From positions 1,860,001 to 1,924,000 of the forward strand of contig NZ_JAYDCK010000003.1 in assembly GCF_034555965.1 (NCBI RefSeq): a stretch of DNA of 64,000 nucleotides. The letters run 5' to 3'. The notes under the pieces are model-generated. The model did no database searches, had not been told where the DNA came from, and was given only the letters and a program-made list of their open reading frames with translations. Of this stretch, positions 47,197 through 57,297 are shown in pieces; position 1 is the stretch's first letter; every line of letters begins with the position of its first letter. A program made the translations under genes and the position numbers. Source of the DNA: Aquicoccus sp. G2-2. GTDB lineage: Bacteria; Pseudomonadota; Alphaproteobacteria; Rhodobacterales; Rhodobacteraceae.

Positions 47197-49176
47197 CTAC
47201 TGATCCAAGAAGCTGCGCAGCTTGCGGCTCCGGCTCGGATGCTTCAGCTTCCTCAGCGCCTTGGCTTCGATCTGCCGGATACGCTCGCGGGTCACGGAAA
47301 ACTGCTGCCCGACTTCCTCCAGCGTGTGATCGGTGTTCATGCCGATGCCGAACCGCATCCGCAAAACCCGCTCCTCGCGCGGCGTCAATGACGCCAGAAC
47401 CCGCGTGGTGGTTTCCTTCAGGTTCTCCTGAATGGCGGAATCCAGCGGCAACACCGCATTCTTGTCCTCGATGAAATCGCCAAGCTGGCTGTCTTCCTCA
47501 TCGCCAATCGGCGTTTCCAGCGAAATCGGCTCCTTGGCGATCTTCATCACCTTGCGAACCTTCTCGAGCGGCATTTGCAGCTTCTCGGCCAGTTCCTCCG
47601 GCGTCGGCTCGCGGCCAATCTCATGCAGCATCTGGCGACCGGTGCGCACCAACTTGTTGATCGTCTCGATCATATGCACCGGAATACGGATGGTGCGCGC
47701 CTGATCGGCGATGCTCCGGGTAATCGCTTGGCGAATCCACCATGTTGCATAGGTGCTGAACTTGTACCCACGGCGATACTCGAACTTATCCACCGCTTTC
47801 ATCAGGCCGATATTGCCTTCCTGAATAAGATCAAGGAATTGCAGCCCCCGGTTGGTGTATTTCTTGGCAATCGAAATCACCAGCCGCAGGTTCGCTTCGA
47901 CCATTTCCTTCTTGGCCGAGCGCGCCTCTTTCTCGCCCTTTTGCACTTGATTGACGATGCGGCGGAACTCCGGAATATCAAGCCCGACATACTGCCCCAC
48001 CTGCGCCATGTCGGCGCGCAGCTCTTCCACCTTGTCGGTCGAGCGCTCGATAAACATCTGCCAGCCCCGGCCCGCTTTCTCGCCCATCTCGTCAAGCCAG
48101 TTCGGGTCAAGCTCACGGCCACGATAGGCCTCGATAAACTCGCGCCGGTTGATCCGCGCCTGATCGGCCAGCTTCACCATCGCGCTGTCGATCTGCATAA
48201 TCCGCCGGTTGATGCCGTAAAGCTGATCAATCAGCGCCTCAATCCGGTTGTTATGCAGATGCAAGCCGTTGACCAGCTCAACAATCTCCGCGCGCAGCGT
48301 CTGATAAGTCGTCTCTTCCTTGGCCGAGAACGAGTCGTCCTCGTTCAACGTGGCGGAAATCCGGCTGTCCTGCATTTCGGACAATTGCGCATAATCGCTT
48401 GCCACCCGGTCCAGCGTCTCAAGAACCTGCGGCTTCAGCGCAGCTTCCATCGCCGCCAGCGACATGTTGGCCTGTTCGTCCTCGTCGTCGTCATCGTCTT
48501 CCTTGGCAATCGGGTTGCCATCGGCGTCAAGCTCGGGTTGCTCCTCCTTTGAGGGCGCAGTGCTCACGTTCGCCGCCTCCGCCACGGGGGTTTCCGCCGC
48601 CTCCTCGTCCAACTGGTTGCCGAACGTGGTTTCCAGATCAATCACATCGCGCAGCAGAATGTCTTCGCTCAAAAGCTCGTCACGCCAGATGGTGATTGCC
48701 TGAAAGGTCAGCGGGCTTTCGCAAAGCCCAAGGATCATCGTGTTGCGCCCGGCCTCGATCCGCTTGGCGATGGCAATCTCGCCCTCACGCGAAAGCAGCT
48801 CAACCGAGCCCATTTCGCGCAGATACATCCGCACCGGGTCATCCGTCCGGTCAAGCTTCTCCTGATTGCCCGAACCAAGCGTCAGCTCGCCCTTCTGGCC
48901 CGCCTCAACAACAGCAGTGTTCTTCTGCTCTTCGTCGTCGGCTTCTTCATCCTCGATAATGTTGATGCCCATTTCGGAAAGCATCGACATCACATCTTCG
49001 ATCTGTTCGGAAGAAACCTGATCGGGTGGCAACACCTGATTGAGCTGATCGTAAGTGATATAGCCCTTTTCGCGCGCCTCGGCGATCATCTTCTTGACCG
49101 CTGCCTGACTCATATCAAGCGAGGTCTGCGGTTCCTGATCGTCGGGTTTGCGCTCTTCGGTATCCTTGGCGGCCAT
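47197..49176 (-). CDS. rpoD: Primary sigma factor RpoD
   Basis: A 659-residue housekeeping sigma-70. Region 1.1 is near the N-terminus, followed by a long acidic spacer ([13 protein letters not shown]). Regions 2-4 are complete, with [40 protein letters not shown], and the C-terminal helix-turn-helix [20 protein letters not shown]. It directs core RNA polymerase to promoters. The ATG at 49174-49176 starts the family N-terminus [10 protein letters not shown]. It follows dnaG on the same strand. Confidence 0.97.
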   Translation of the reverse strand: MAAKDTEERKPDDQEPQTSLDMSQAAVKKMIAEAREKGYITYDQLNQVLPPDQVSSEQIEDVMSMLSEMGINIIEDEEADDEEQKNTAVVEAGQKGELTLGSGNQEKLDRTDDPVRMYLREMGSVELLSREGEIAIAKRIEAGRNTMILGLCESPLTFQAITIWRDELLSEDILLRDVIDLETTFGNQLDEEAAETPVAEAANVSTAPSKEEQPELDADGNPIAKEDDDDDEDEQANMSLAAMEAALKPQVLETLDRVASDYAQLSEMQDSRISATLNEDDSFSAKEETTYQTLRAEIVELVNGLHLHNNRIEALIDQLYGINRRIMQIDSAMVKLADQARINRREFIEAYRGRELDPNWLDEMGEKAGRGWQMFIERSTDKVEELRADMAQVGQYVGLDIPEFRRIVNQVQKGEKEARSAKKEMVEANLRLVISIAKKYTNRGLQFLDLIQEGNIGLMKAVDKFEYRRGYKFSTYATWWIRQAITRSIADQARTIRIPVHMIETINKLVRTGRQMLHEIGREPTPEELAEKLQMPLEKVRKVMKIAKEPISLETPIGDEEDSQLGDFIEDKNAVLPLDSAIQENLKETTTRVLASLTPREERVLRMRFGIGMNTDHTLEEVGQQFSVTRERIRQIEAKALRKLKHPSRSRKLRSFLDQ

Positions 49177-49195
49177 GCGGTGCTCCTGCTGCTGC

Positions 49196-49278
49196 GATTC
49201 CGACCCGTTCGGGCGAATCGTGCGATTCGTTCGGGTGATTCGCAAGTGGAGCGAATCATGGGGGCTGTTACGTGATTC
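49196..49278. promoter_or_regulatory. Cluster of six GANTC (CcrM methylation) sites upstream of rpoD
   Basis: GATTC/GAATC sites start at 49196, 49215, 49224, 49237, 49253 and 49274, six in 83 bases. Two of them form a tight inverted pair (CGAATCG-TG-CGATTCG). The cluster lies in the 150-base gap between dnaG and rpoD, in the rpoD leader or promoter. GANTC is the CcrM adenine-methylation site of alphaproteobacteria. Confidence 0.7.
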
Positions 49279-49326
49279 GGCCACCCGTTTACCCTGATTT
49301 CTTTACCTATTCCTCACAATAACGCA

Positions 49327-51279
49327 CTAGCGTTGCCGTTTGGCATATTCGATCTTGCTCAAAAGCTCTTCAAACGCGCTGCGCTCACCGCGATCGATTC
49401 GCGCGCCGTTCTCGCCCAAGTCGAACTCTGACTTGTCTTCCTGTGTCCCATGTGTCGCCCGGTTGCGTGCCTCCGTGGCCTGCGACAGCCGCCAGGTCAC
49501 CGCCTCATCGGCGGGGCCGGTCATGTCTTCTTCCGCCTCCCTGATCTCGGCCTTCAATCCGCGCTGAGTGTCAAGCTTGGCCAATTCCTCGGTCACGGTC
49601 ATCCGCGCCAGATCGGCATCCCCCGGATGGCGCAACGCCGGCACAATGCGCAAATGGGGCTGGGCAAACAGCTTTTCAAGCGCCGCTTCACCCAAATGCG
49701 CCGCCACCGCCGCTTCGTCCGGGGTCGCCCCGTCATGCAGCAAGCGCAGGATAAGATTGCGCAGCGCGTCGTGGTCGCGGTCAAGACACTGCATATCCTC
49801 CAACTGATCGGCAAACTCGCCCGCAATCTCAGGGGTCGAGACGATCACCGCCAAAATCGCAGCCTCGCGCAAATGGTCCTGCGCCGCATCGCCTGCGGCC
49901 ACCAGAAGCGATGATTTCGTCTCCGCCTGCACCTGCGGTTGCACCTGCCACTTGCCGCCTCGCCACTGCCGGTTCTGCGGTGCTGCGCGCCGTGGCCTGA
50001 AAAGCTGCCAGCGCATTTCCTTGACCGCCTGCCCGTAATGCTGCCGGATCGACGGGTCTTTGATACGCTTAAGCGTTTCTCGCAATGTCTTATCAAGTGC
50101 GGCCTTGCGCTCCGGGCTGTCAAAAACCTTGCCTTCGGTTTCCCGCTGCCACAGCAGATCAACCATCGGCATCGCCTTGTCGATCAACGCCTGCACCGCT
50201 TGCGGCCCTTGCGCGCGGATCACGTCATCCGGGTCTTGCCCCTCCGGCATCAGCGCAAAGCGCAGGCTGCGCCCGGCGTCCAGCAGCGGCAGCGCAATAT
50301 CAATCACCCGCATCGCCGCGCGAAGCCCGGCCGTATCGCCATCAAGCGCAATCACCGGCTCTTCCGCGATCCGCCACATGAGCGCCAGATGATGCTCCGT
50401 CACCGCCGTTCCAAGTGGCGCCACCGCCGCGCCAAACCCGGCCTCGGCCAAAGCGATCACATCCATATACCCCTCGGCCACGATGAGCGCCTGCCCCTTG
50501 CCAGCCGCTTCCCGCGCCGGGCCGTGGTTGTAAAGCGTGCGCGATTTGTCGAACAGCGGCGTTTCCGGCGAATTAAGGTATTTCGCATTGTCAGACGGGT
50601 CCATCGCCCGCCCACCAAAGGCGATGCACCGCCCGCGCGCATCGCGGATCGGGAACATGATGCGGTTGCGGAACGTGTCATAGGGCCGCCCGCCCTCGCG
50701 GGTCGAAGGTTTGGCCAAACCGGCGTCAAGAATCGCCTGATCCTCAACCCCCTTGTTCTTCAGATGATCCCAAAGATTTTGCCACCCATCCGGCGCAAAA
50801 CCAATCTCGAACCGCTCCTGCGTCGCTTCCTTCAAACCGCGCCGATCCAGATAATCGCGCGCCGCATGTGCCGCCCCGGTTCTGAGTTGCAGCCGAAAAA
50901 ACTGCACCGCCTGCTCCATCACCGCGATCAGTTCACTGCGCCGGTCAGCCCTCTCCTGCGCTTGCGGGTCGCGCGCGGGCAGCGGCATCCCGGTCTCGCG
51001 CGCCAGAATCTCCACCGCTTCCATGAAGCTCACATTTTCTGTCTCGCGCACAAAGGAAATCGCATCCCCCTTGGCGTGACAGCCGAAGCAATAATAAAAC
51101 CCTTTCTTGTCATCGACGTGAAAAGACGCGGTTTTCTCATGGTGGAACGGGCACGGCGCCCACATGTCGCCCTTGCCCTGATTGCTCTTGCGCGCGTCCC
51201 ACATCACCTTGCGGCCGACCACCTGGCTAAGCGAGGTGCGGGTGCGCAGTTCGTCAAGGAATCCGGGAGGCAGCGACAT
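49327..51279 (-). CDS. dnaG: DNA primase
   Basis: A 650-residue primase. The N-terminal zinc-binding domain (CPFHHEKTASF...YYCFGCHAKGD), the RNA-polymerase core with Toprim (VAEGYMDVIALAEAG, ALDGDTAGLRAA), and a C-terminal DnaB-interacting helical domain are present in order. It makes RNA primers at the fork. The ATG at 51277-51279 (MSLPPGFLDELRTRTS) is the conserved start; the longer frame upstream is not similar to primases. Confidence 0.97.
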   Translation of the reverse strand: MSLPPGFLDELRTRTSLSQVVGRKVMWDARKSNQGKGDMWAPCPFHHEKTASFHVDDKKGFYYCFGCHAKGDAISFVRETENVSFMEAVEILARETGMPLPARDPQAQERADRRSELIAVMEQAVQFFRLQLRTGAAHAARDYLDRRGLKEATQERFEIGFAPDGWQNLWDHLKNKGVEDQAILDAGLAKPSTREGGRPYDTFRNRIMFPIRDARGRCIAFGGRAMDPSDNAKYLNSPETPLFDKSRTLYNHGPAREAAGKGQALIVAEGYMDVIALAEAGFGAAVAPLGTAVTEHHLALMWRIAEEPVIALDGDTAGLRAAMRVIDIALPLLDAGRSLRFALMPEGQDPDDVIRAQGPQAVQALIDKAMPMVDLLWQRETEGKVFDSPERKAALDKTLRETLKRIKDPSIRQHYGQAVKEMRWQLFRPRRAAPQNRQWRGGKWQVQPQVQAETKSSLLVAAGDAAQDHLREAAILAVIVSTPEIAGEFADQLEDMQCLDRDHDALRNLILRLLHDGATPDEAAVAAHLGEAALEKLFAQPHLRIVPALRHPGDADLARMTVTEELAKLDTQRGLKAEIREAEEDMTGPADEAVTWRLSQATEARNRATHGTQEDKSEFDLGENGARIDRGERSAFEELLSKIEYAKRQR

Positions 51280-51337
51280 AGCGTATAATATGCGCGCGTT
51301 GCGCCTGTGAAACAAGGGGCGGCGGCACGAGGTCGGC

Positions 51338-51640
51338 TCAGGGTTTATAGCTGTTGCACTGATCCTTGAACGCCACCACGAAGGCGTCACTTAGCGCCGC
51401 ATCATCCTGCGCATAAACAAACTGCGTCAGCGCCGGGACGGTGGGCACCAGCCGCTTTTCGGTCTGCGCGGTAATGGCGGCATTAGCGTCGGCCTCTGCC
51501 GTACCCGCCCGCTTGGCATTGATGGCTTTCACCACCACGTCGGTCTGCGCCGCACAGCGCGTTTCACGCTCGGCAGCGGTTTCGGCAAAAGCGGGGGCGG
51601 CAACGGCAAGAATGCTGAAAGCAAAGAGTATACGGCGCAT
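51338..51640 (-). CDS. Small secreted hypothetical protein
   Basis: A 100-residue protein with a signal peptide (MRRILFAFSILAVAAPAFAE, cleavage after AFA). The mature part has two Cys (TRCAAQT and DQCNSYKP) likely joined in the periplasm and is mostly helical (AKRAGTAEADANAAITAQTE). The family is not recognised. The start at 51638-51640 is fixed by the signal peptide and a GGAG site. Confidence 0.7.
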   Translation of the reverse strand: MRRILFAFSILAVAAPAFAETAAERETRCAAQTDVVVKAINAKRAGTAEADANAAITAQTEKRLVPTVPALTQFVYAQDDAALSDAFVVAFKDQCNSYKP

Positions 51641-51782
51641 GAAGGCTCCATTGGCTAACGATTCGATTTTCGCCAACATAAGCCCTGCGCGTGTTATTTT
51701 AAGGGGGAATGCGCGAAACCGGCGGCGCAGTGCCTGCGGCGCTTGATTCCGTGCCGGGGCGACTATTGGCCCACCGCCTGCC

Positions 51783-52337
51783 CTAAAGCGCCGCCCGCCC
51801 GGCGACGGAACGCATCGCCTCTTGCAAATCATGCACCAGCGTGCGCGCCATCGAGCGAAACACCATGATCCCGAACCGGTTCTCGCCCAGCCGCATCACC
51901 ACCGCACTCATATGCGCGAGTTGCGTGCGCGCCGCGTGGCCGGACTTGAACACGCCGGGGCGCAGATCAAGCGGCGTCACCCGTGCCAACACAGCGCGCG
52001 CCCCAACCCCCTCAAGCTCCACACAGGTCCACGCATCGCTCTGATCCGTCACCGCCGCTCCTTTGAGCGCCGCCACCGCAGGCCCAAGCACAAAGGCCTG
52101 TTCCAGCCCCGCCCAAACCACCCGCGCACCCGTCTTCCCGGTCATCCGCCCCGGCGCCGGGAAACGCGCGCCGACGTGCGCCTTCAAAGCCTCCGACACC
52201 GCTTGTTCCTGCCCGGCAAACGGCGCGACCGAGGTGATCGCGCCCCAGTCCACTTCGTTCAGGCTGGCCTCACCGATGCTGAGCGGCGGCTTCCCGGCAC
52301 AGGGCGTTTTCGCCAGCAATTCAACCACTTCACTCAC
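51783..52337 (-). CDS. soxG: Sarcosine oxidase subunit gamma
   Basis: A 184-residue subunit of the heterotetrameric sarcosine oxidase. It has the GlnT/gamma-type segments TCVELEGVGARAVLARVTPL and MVFRSMARTLVHDLQEAM. A GTG start at 52335-52337 has a perfect AAGGAGG 6 bases upstream and overlaps the soxA stop by 8 bases, so translation is coupled. It is the last gene of soxB-hyp-soxD-soxA-soxG. Confidence 0.88.
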   Translation of the reverse strand: MSEVVELLAKTPCAGKPPLSIGEASLNEVDWGAITSVAPFAGQEQAVSEALKAHVGARFPAPGRMTGKTGARVVWAGLEQAFVLGPAVAALKGAAVTDQSDAWTCVELEGVGARAVLARVTPLDLRPGVFKSGHAARTQLAHMSAVVMRLGENRFGIMVFRSMARTLVHDLQEAMRSVAGRAAL

Positions 52338-55251
52338 GCGCGCGCCCTCCTTCGGGGTCAAAGAACACCGGGTTCACCACCTCACAGGTGGTTTCAATCC
52401 CGCGCAGGTGGTCGACCATCCGCACCTCTTCGCCCAGCCGCTCCGGCCCGCGCCTGAGGAACCCAAGCCCGACATAATGCCCCAGCGTCGGCGAATACCC
52501 GACCGATGTGATATAGCCCTGATCGTTCAGCCGCACCGCCTCGTCACCCACATCGAACAAATGCGCCCCCGCAGTCAGCTGCTTCACCTCGCCCACGGGC
52601 TTCAACCCAACCATACGCTCGCGTCCGGGGTCCATCAGCCCCGGCCTTTGCGAGGCCGGTTTGCCGATGAAATCCTTCTTCTTGCTCATCATCCCCTGCA
52701 AACCCACATCGAATGCCGTCACCCGGCCATGAATCTCCGCATGGGTAATAAAGCCTTTTTCGATCCTAAGCACATTGAGCGCTTCCATCCCGTAAAGCCC
52801 CCCGCCCAGCGCCTCCGCACGCGCTTTGAGAAGCTTGAACAGGCTCTCGCCATAGCGCGACGGCACCGCAACCTCATAAGCGTGCTCGCCGGAAAACGAG
52901 ATCCGAAACAACCGCCCATCAACCCCGCCAAGGCGCACCGCCCCGCAGCCCATGAAGGGGAACTGCGCGTCGTCAATCTCCTGCTCTAGCACGCCATTCA
53001 ACAATTCGCGCGCCTTCGGACCAGCCACCGCGAATTGCGCCCATTGTTCGGTGACCGAGACGAACCGCACATCAAGATCGGGCCGCAAACCCTGCGCCAC
53101 AAACTCCAGATGCCGCATCACCGGCCCGGCGGCGGCGGTGGTCGTCGTCATCAGATAATGCGTCTCCCCCAACCGCGCGGTGGTGCCGTCATCCATCACG
53201 TGCCCATCTTGGCGCAGCATCAAACCATAGCGCGCCCGCCCGACCTTCAGCGTCGAAAACATGTTGGTATACACAAAATCAAGAAACGCCGCCGCATCGC
53301 CGCCCTGAATGTCGATCTTGCCCAGCGTCGAGACATCGCAAATCCCCACGGAGTTGCGCACATAGCCGACCTCGCGGTCGCAACTCTGTCGCCAGTTGGT
53401 CTCTCCCGGTTTTGGGAAATAAGACGGGCGATACCACAAGCCCGCCTCGATCATCGGTGCTTCGCTGCTCGCCTCATGCGACGTGGTGAACCGCTCCGGC
53501 GCAAAGCCCTTGTTCTGCGCGCCTGCCGCAATCGCTGCCAGCGTGGTTGGCACATAGGGCGCGCGATACGTTGTCGTCCCGGTCTGCGGGATCGTCCGCC
53601 CGGTCGCATCGGCCAGCACGGCCAGCGCGTTGACGTTCGAGTTCTTGCCCTGATCCGGCGCCATGCCCTGCGTGGTATAGCGTTTCATATGCTCAACCGA
53701 CGCATACGCCTCTTGCGCCGCCTGTTTCACATCCTTCACCGTCACGTCATTCTGAAAATCAAGCCACGCGCGCCCCTTGCCCGGCACCGCCCAAAGCGGC
53801 GCGATGTCATAAGCGCCATCTTCGGCCTTGGGGATTGTGGCCCCCGCCGGTTTCTTGCCCATCGCGCTCAATGCCGCCTGCGCCGCGTTTTGCCCGTCGG
53901 CCAACGCCCCGGCGGTCGAGAACACACCGTTCGCGGCCCCCGCCGCCTCCAGCCCCGGCACCATGCCGGATTTCGGCACAAACGCCGCGCAATCCGCATT
54001 CCATTCCGGCCGCCCGTTCATGTGACAGGTCAGATGCAGCGACGGGTTCCAGCCGCCAGAGACGGCCAGACAATCCGCCGCCACCTTCTCGATCCCCGAC
54101 ACCGTGGCGATCGAAACCGCCTCAAGCCCCTTGCGCCCATCCGCGCCGCAGACCTGCCCGCGATAGAACGGCACATCCAGCGCGCATGTCGCCTCCGCCC
54201 GGCTGTCGATCAGCGCCGCCACATGCACCCCCGCCGCCAGCAAATCGCGCGCCGTCTGATGCGCACCGTCATTATTGCCAAACACCGCAACCGCCCGCCC
54301 CGGCGCAACCGCATAGCGGTTGACATACGCCCTGACCGCACCCGCCATCATGATCCCGGGCCGGTCATTGTTGCGAAACGCCACCGGGCGTTCCAGAGCA
54401 CCTGCGGCCAGCACCGTGCGGCGCGCCACGATCCGCCAGAACGCCTCGCGCGGGGCATCGCCGCCGCGTGGGCGGTGCATCGCCACCCGCTCGATCGCTG
54501 AAAACGTGCCGCCGTCATACGCCCCGCTGACCGTGGTGCGCGGCATCAGCCGCACATTGTCCATCGCCGCCAGCTCGGCCAGCACGCCTGCCACCCAAAC
54601 ATGCCCCGGTTGCCCGCCAACCTCCAGCCGCTCGGCCAGCAGCCGCCCGCCCATGCGCGCATCCTCATCGGCCAAGATCACATCAACACCGGCGCGCGCC
54701 GCCTCCAGCGCCGCCATCAGCCCGGCAGGCCCGGCGCCGATTATCAGCAGGTCACACTGCGCAAACGCACTCTCGTAACGGTCCTTGTTCTCAACGCCCG
54801 AAAGCCCGCCCAACCCCGCCGCGCGGCGGATGAACGGCTCATAAAGCTTTTCCCAAAAGCCGCGCGGCCACATGAAGGTCTTGTAATAAAACCCCGCCCC
54901 GAAAAACGGCGCGGCCAGATCATTGATCGCCAGCAGATCATGATTGACGCTCGGCCAGCAATTCTGGCTGCGCGCCGCCAAGCCGTTATAAAGCTCAATC
55001 ATCGTGGCGCGCAGGTTCGGCTCCTGCCTGCCGCCCTGCCCCATCGTCACCAGCGCGTTGGGCTCTTCCGAGCCCGCCGTCATCACGCCGCGCGGGCGGT
55101 GATACTTGAAGCTGCGCGCAACAAGCCGCAAATCATTGGCCAACAAGGCCGAGGCAAGCGTGTCGCCCGCAAACCCCTCGTAACCGCGCCCGTCATACTC
55201 AAACGAAATGCGCGTCTCGCGGTCGATCAACCCGCCGGAAGGAAGCCTCAT
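52330..55251 (-). CDS. soxA: Sarcosine oxidase subunit alpha
   Basis: A 973-residue subunit. The N-terminal 2Fe-2S/NAD-binding part includes the FAD/NAD motif LIIGAGPAGLMAALEAARAG, and the C-terminal half is an aminomethyltransferase (GcvT-like) domain. This domain transfers the methyl-derived one-carbon unit to tetrahydrofolate, coupled to sarcosine demethylation to glycine. The start at 55249-55251 overlaps the soxD stop as ATGA. Length matches known SoxA. Confidence 0.95.
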   Translation of the reverse strand: MRLPSGGLIDRETRISFEYDGRGYEGFAGDTLASALLANDLRLVARSFKYHRPRGVMTAGSEEPNALVTMGQGGRQEPNLRATMIELYNGLAARSQNCWPSVNHDLLAINDLAAPFFGAGFYYKTFMWPRGFWEKLYEPFIRRAAGLGGLSGVENKDRYESAFAQCDLLIIGAGPAGLMAALEAARAGVDVILADEDARMGGRLLAERLEVGGQPGHVWVAGVLAELAAMDNVRLMPRTTVSGAYDGGTFSAIERVAMHRPRGGDAPREAFWRIVARRTVLAAGALERPVAFRNNDRPGIMMAGAVRAYVNRYAVAPGRAVAVFGNNDGAHQTARDLLAAGVHVAALIDSRAEATCALDVPFYRGQVCGADGRKGLEAVSIATVSGIEKVAADCLAVSGGWNPSLHLTCHMNGRPEWNADCAAFVPKSGMVPGLEAAGAANGVFSTAGALADGQNAAQAALSAMGKKPAGATIPKAEDGAYDIAPLWAVPGKGRAWLDFQNDVTVKDVKQAAQEAYASVEHMKRYTTQGMAPDQGKNSNVNALAVLADATGRTIPQTGTTTYRAPYVPTTLAAIAAGAQNKGFAPERFTTSHEASSEAPMIEAGLWYRPSYFPKPGETNWRQSCDREVGYVRNSVGICDVSTLGKIDIQGGDAAAFLDFVYTNMFSTLKVGRARYGLMLRQDGHVMDDGTTARLGETHYLMTTTTAAAGPVMRHLEFVAQGLRPDLDVRFVSVTEQWAQFAVAGPKARELLNGVLEQEIDDAQFPFMGCGAVRLGGVDGRLFRISFSGEHAYEVAVPSRYGESLFKLLKARAEALGGGLYGMEALNVLRIEKGFITHAEIHGRVTAFDVGLQGMMSKKKDFIGKPASQRPGLMDPGRERMVGLKPVGEVKQLTAGAHLFDVGDEAVRLNDQGYITSVGYSPTLGHYVGLGFLRRGPERLGEEVRMVDHLRGIETTCEVVNPVFFDPEGGRARE

Positions 55252-55520
55252 CGCCCGCCCTCCGCCACGTCACGGGCCAGCTCTACGCTCAAAATCTCAT
55301 GGCTCCTCGTGTCACGCTCCACCACCAGCCACGCAGTGCAGCCGCTTTCATGATACCAAAGCTCCCGCGTCGGCCCGGCCGGGTTGTCGCGGTTATGCAG
55401 GTAATCGTCCCATTCGCCAAACCCCGCTTCCGGGTCGGGCCGGTGCAGCATCAGCGCCGCCCCCTGATAGGTGAATTCGCGGCGGTCACGCGTTCCGCAA
55501 ACGGGGCAAGGAATACGCAT
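55248..55520 (-). CDS. soxD: Sarcosine oxidase subunit delta
   Basis: A 90-residue zinc-binding subunit. MRIPCPVCGTRDRREFTYQG carries the Cys pair, and WYHESGCTAWLVVERDT continues the family pattern. It overlaps soxA by 4 bases and follows the inserted secreted-protein gene by 3 bases. Confidence 0.95.
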   Translation of the reverse strand: MRIPCPVCGTRDRREFTYQGAALMLHRPDPEAGFGEWDDYLHNRDNPAGPTRELWYHESGCTAWLVVERDTRSHEILSVELARDVAEGGR

Positions 55521-55523
55521 CGA

Positions 55524-56066
55524 CTATTCTCCGCAAGTCACCCGACGCAGCCGAAAGGTGACAGGCACCCCCGGACGCTCGGTTATATTCGTAAAGCCGC
55601 CACAGGCCTGCCCCTGACCAACCTCAAGCCCGCTGGTGCGGATGGTGATCGCCTCATCGTCGGCCTGCAAGACCTCAAATCCACCAGCACCACAGCCAGT
55701 GTCGCAGCGAACGGCATTGCCCTCTACGGCGCAGGTCAGCCCCGTCTCCATCGCTTGCCACCCCATGCCGTTGGGAAATTCCTCGCGCAACTCGGACTTG
55801 CGCGCCACATGGCCCTGATTGGCAAGGACCACGCCCACGCCAACACCCGGCGTTCCCTTTGCCACCCCGTCGATATCAAGCGACGGTTCATAATTGAAAT
55901 CGAGCGTCATGCGCGCAACCACCTGATCGGGATGCGCCACCAGATGCGCAATGCTGTAAGAGCGCGCATAACAACCGCTCGGCAGCGTGTCTGGTGCCGC
56001 CGCCACAGGCATTGCCAACCCCGCCAACAACAGCGAAGCAAGGTTAATGCAGGTTATGCTGCGCAC
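55524..56066 (-). CDS. Secreted hypothetical protein embedded in the sarcosine oxidase operon
   Basis: A 180-residue protein with a signal peptide (CINLASLLLAGLAMPVAAAP). The mature region has six Cys (SGCYA, LTCAV, VRCDTGCG, QACGG, VTCGE), suggesting disulfides, and a beta-rich pattern. It is not a known Sox subunit. GTG 56064-56066 lies 23 bases inside the soxB 3' end and its stop is 3 bases before soxD, so it is locked into the operon. The function is unknown; sensing or binding outside the cytoplasm is a guess. Confidence 0.75.
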   Translation of the reverse strand: MRSITCINLASLLLAGLAMPVAAAPDTLPSGCYARSYSIAHLVAHPDQVVARMTLDFNYEPSLDIDGVAKGTPGVGVGVVLANQGHVARKSELREEFPNGMGWQAMETGLTCAVEGNAVRCDTGCGAGGFEVLQADDEAITIRTSGLEVGQGQACGGFTNITERPGVPVTFRLRRVTCGE

Positions 56067-57297
56067 CCGTGGCCTCCTCGTCCATCAATCCGCGTCCGGT
56101 CTCGAACCGGTCAAGCCGGAACCCCGCTGCGGCCTCGTGCGGCGTGCCGGTGGCCATCAGATGCGCCATACACCAGCCACTTGCCGGCACCGCCTTGAAC
56201 CCGCCATAACACCAGCCGCAATTCAAGAAGAGCCCGTCAATATGGGTCAGATCAATCACCGGAGAGCCATCCGGCGACATGTCCATGATCCCGCCCCAAG
56301 AGCGCAGCAACCGCGCCTTGCCGATCATCGGCATCAAGGTCACGCCCGCCTCGATCACATGCTCGACCGTCGGCAGATTGCCGCGCTGCGCATATGACGC
56401 ATAAAGGTCAATGTCCCCGCCAAAGACCAAGCCGCCCTTGTCGCTTTGCGAGATGTAAAAATGCCCCATCCCGAAGGTGACAACATGATCGACACAAGGC
56501 TTCAGCCCCTCGGTGACGAACGCCTGCAAGACGTGGCTTTCCACCGGGATACGCATCCCCGCCATCGCCGCCACCTGCCCCGAACGCCCCGCCGTCACCA
56601 TGCCAACGCGGCGCGCTTTGATTGGCCCGCGGGTTGTCTGCACGCCCATAACCTTGCCGTTTTCAATGTCGATGCCGGTGACTTCGCAATTCTGGATCAG
56701 GTCCACACCGCGCTGATCGGCCCCTCGGGCATAGCCCCAAGCCACCGCGTCATGGCGCGCCGTGCCGCCGCGTTTATGATAAAGCCCGCCTCTGATCGGG
56801 AACCGCTCCTGCTCGTAATTGAGATAGGGCAGCAATTGCTTTACCCCGTCCCGGTCCAGCAAAATCGCGTCGTCGCCCTGATTGATCATCGCATTGCCGC
56901 GCCGCGCCGCCGCGTCGCGCGCACCATCGGAATGAAACAGGTTGATCACCCCGCGCTGCGAATGCATCACGTTGTAATTCAACTCCTCCTCCAGCCCTTC
57001 CCAGAGCTTCAATGAGTGCGAATAAAACTCCGAATTGCCCGGCAATCCGTAATTGGCCCGCACGATGGTGGTATTGCGCCCGACATTGCCACCGCCAAGA
57101 TAACCTTTCTCAAGCACGGCGACATTGGTTATGCCGTGGTTCTTGGCCAGATAATACGCGGTAGAAAGCCCATGCCCACCGCCGCCGATGATAATCGCAT
57201 CATATTCCGGCTTCGGCTCCGGATCGCGCCAATGCGGTGCCCAACCCTTGTTGCCGGTCAGGCCTTCCGTCAGAATCTTCAGCGCGGAAAAGCGCAT
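56044..57297 (-). CDS. soxB: Sarcosine oxidase subunit beta
   Basis: A 417-residue flavoprotein subunit. The FAD motif AIIIGGGGHGLSTAYYLA is near the N-terminus, and conserved DAO-family segments (GWCYGGFKAVPASGWCMAHL) end it. It holds covalent FMN and FAD and oxidises sarcosine. It heads the soxB-hyp-soxD-soxA-soxG operon, and the 218 bases upstream should hold its promoter. Confidence 0.96.
   Translation of the reverse strand: MRFSALKILTEGLTGNKGWAPHWRDPEPKPEYDAIIIGGGGHGLSTAYYLAKNHGITNVAVLEKGYLGGGNVGRNTTIVRANYGLPGNSEFYSHSLKLWEGLEEELNYNVMHSQRGVINLFHSDGARDAAARRGNAMINQGDDAILLDRDGVKQLLPYLNYEQERFPIRGGLYHKRGGTARHDAVAWGYARGADQRGVDLIQNCEVTGIDIENGKVMGVQTTRGPIKARRVGMVTAGRSGQVAAMAGMRIPVESHVLQAFVTEGLKPCVDHVVTFGMGHFYISQSDKGGLVFGGDIDLYASYAQRGNLPTVEHVIEAGVTLMPMIGKARLLRSWGGIMDMSPDGSPVIDLTHIDGLFLNCGWCYGGFKAVPASGWCMAHLMATGTPHEAAAGFRLDRFETGRGLMDEEATGAQHNLH

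Noticed and set aside
53035-54501. A 488-codon frame on the plus strand opposite soxA
   Set aside because: It lies wholly within soxA, is rich in Arg/His/Pro as shadow frames in GC-rich DNA are, and has no ribosome binding site or motif.
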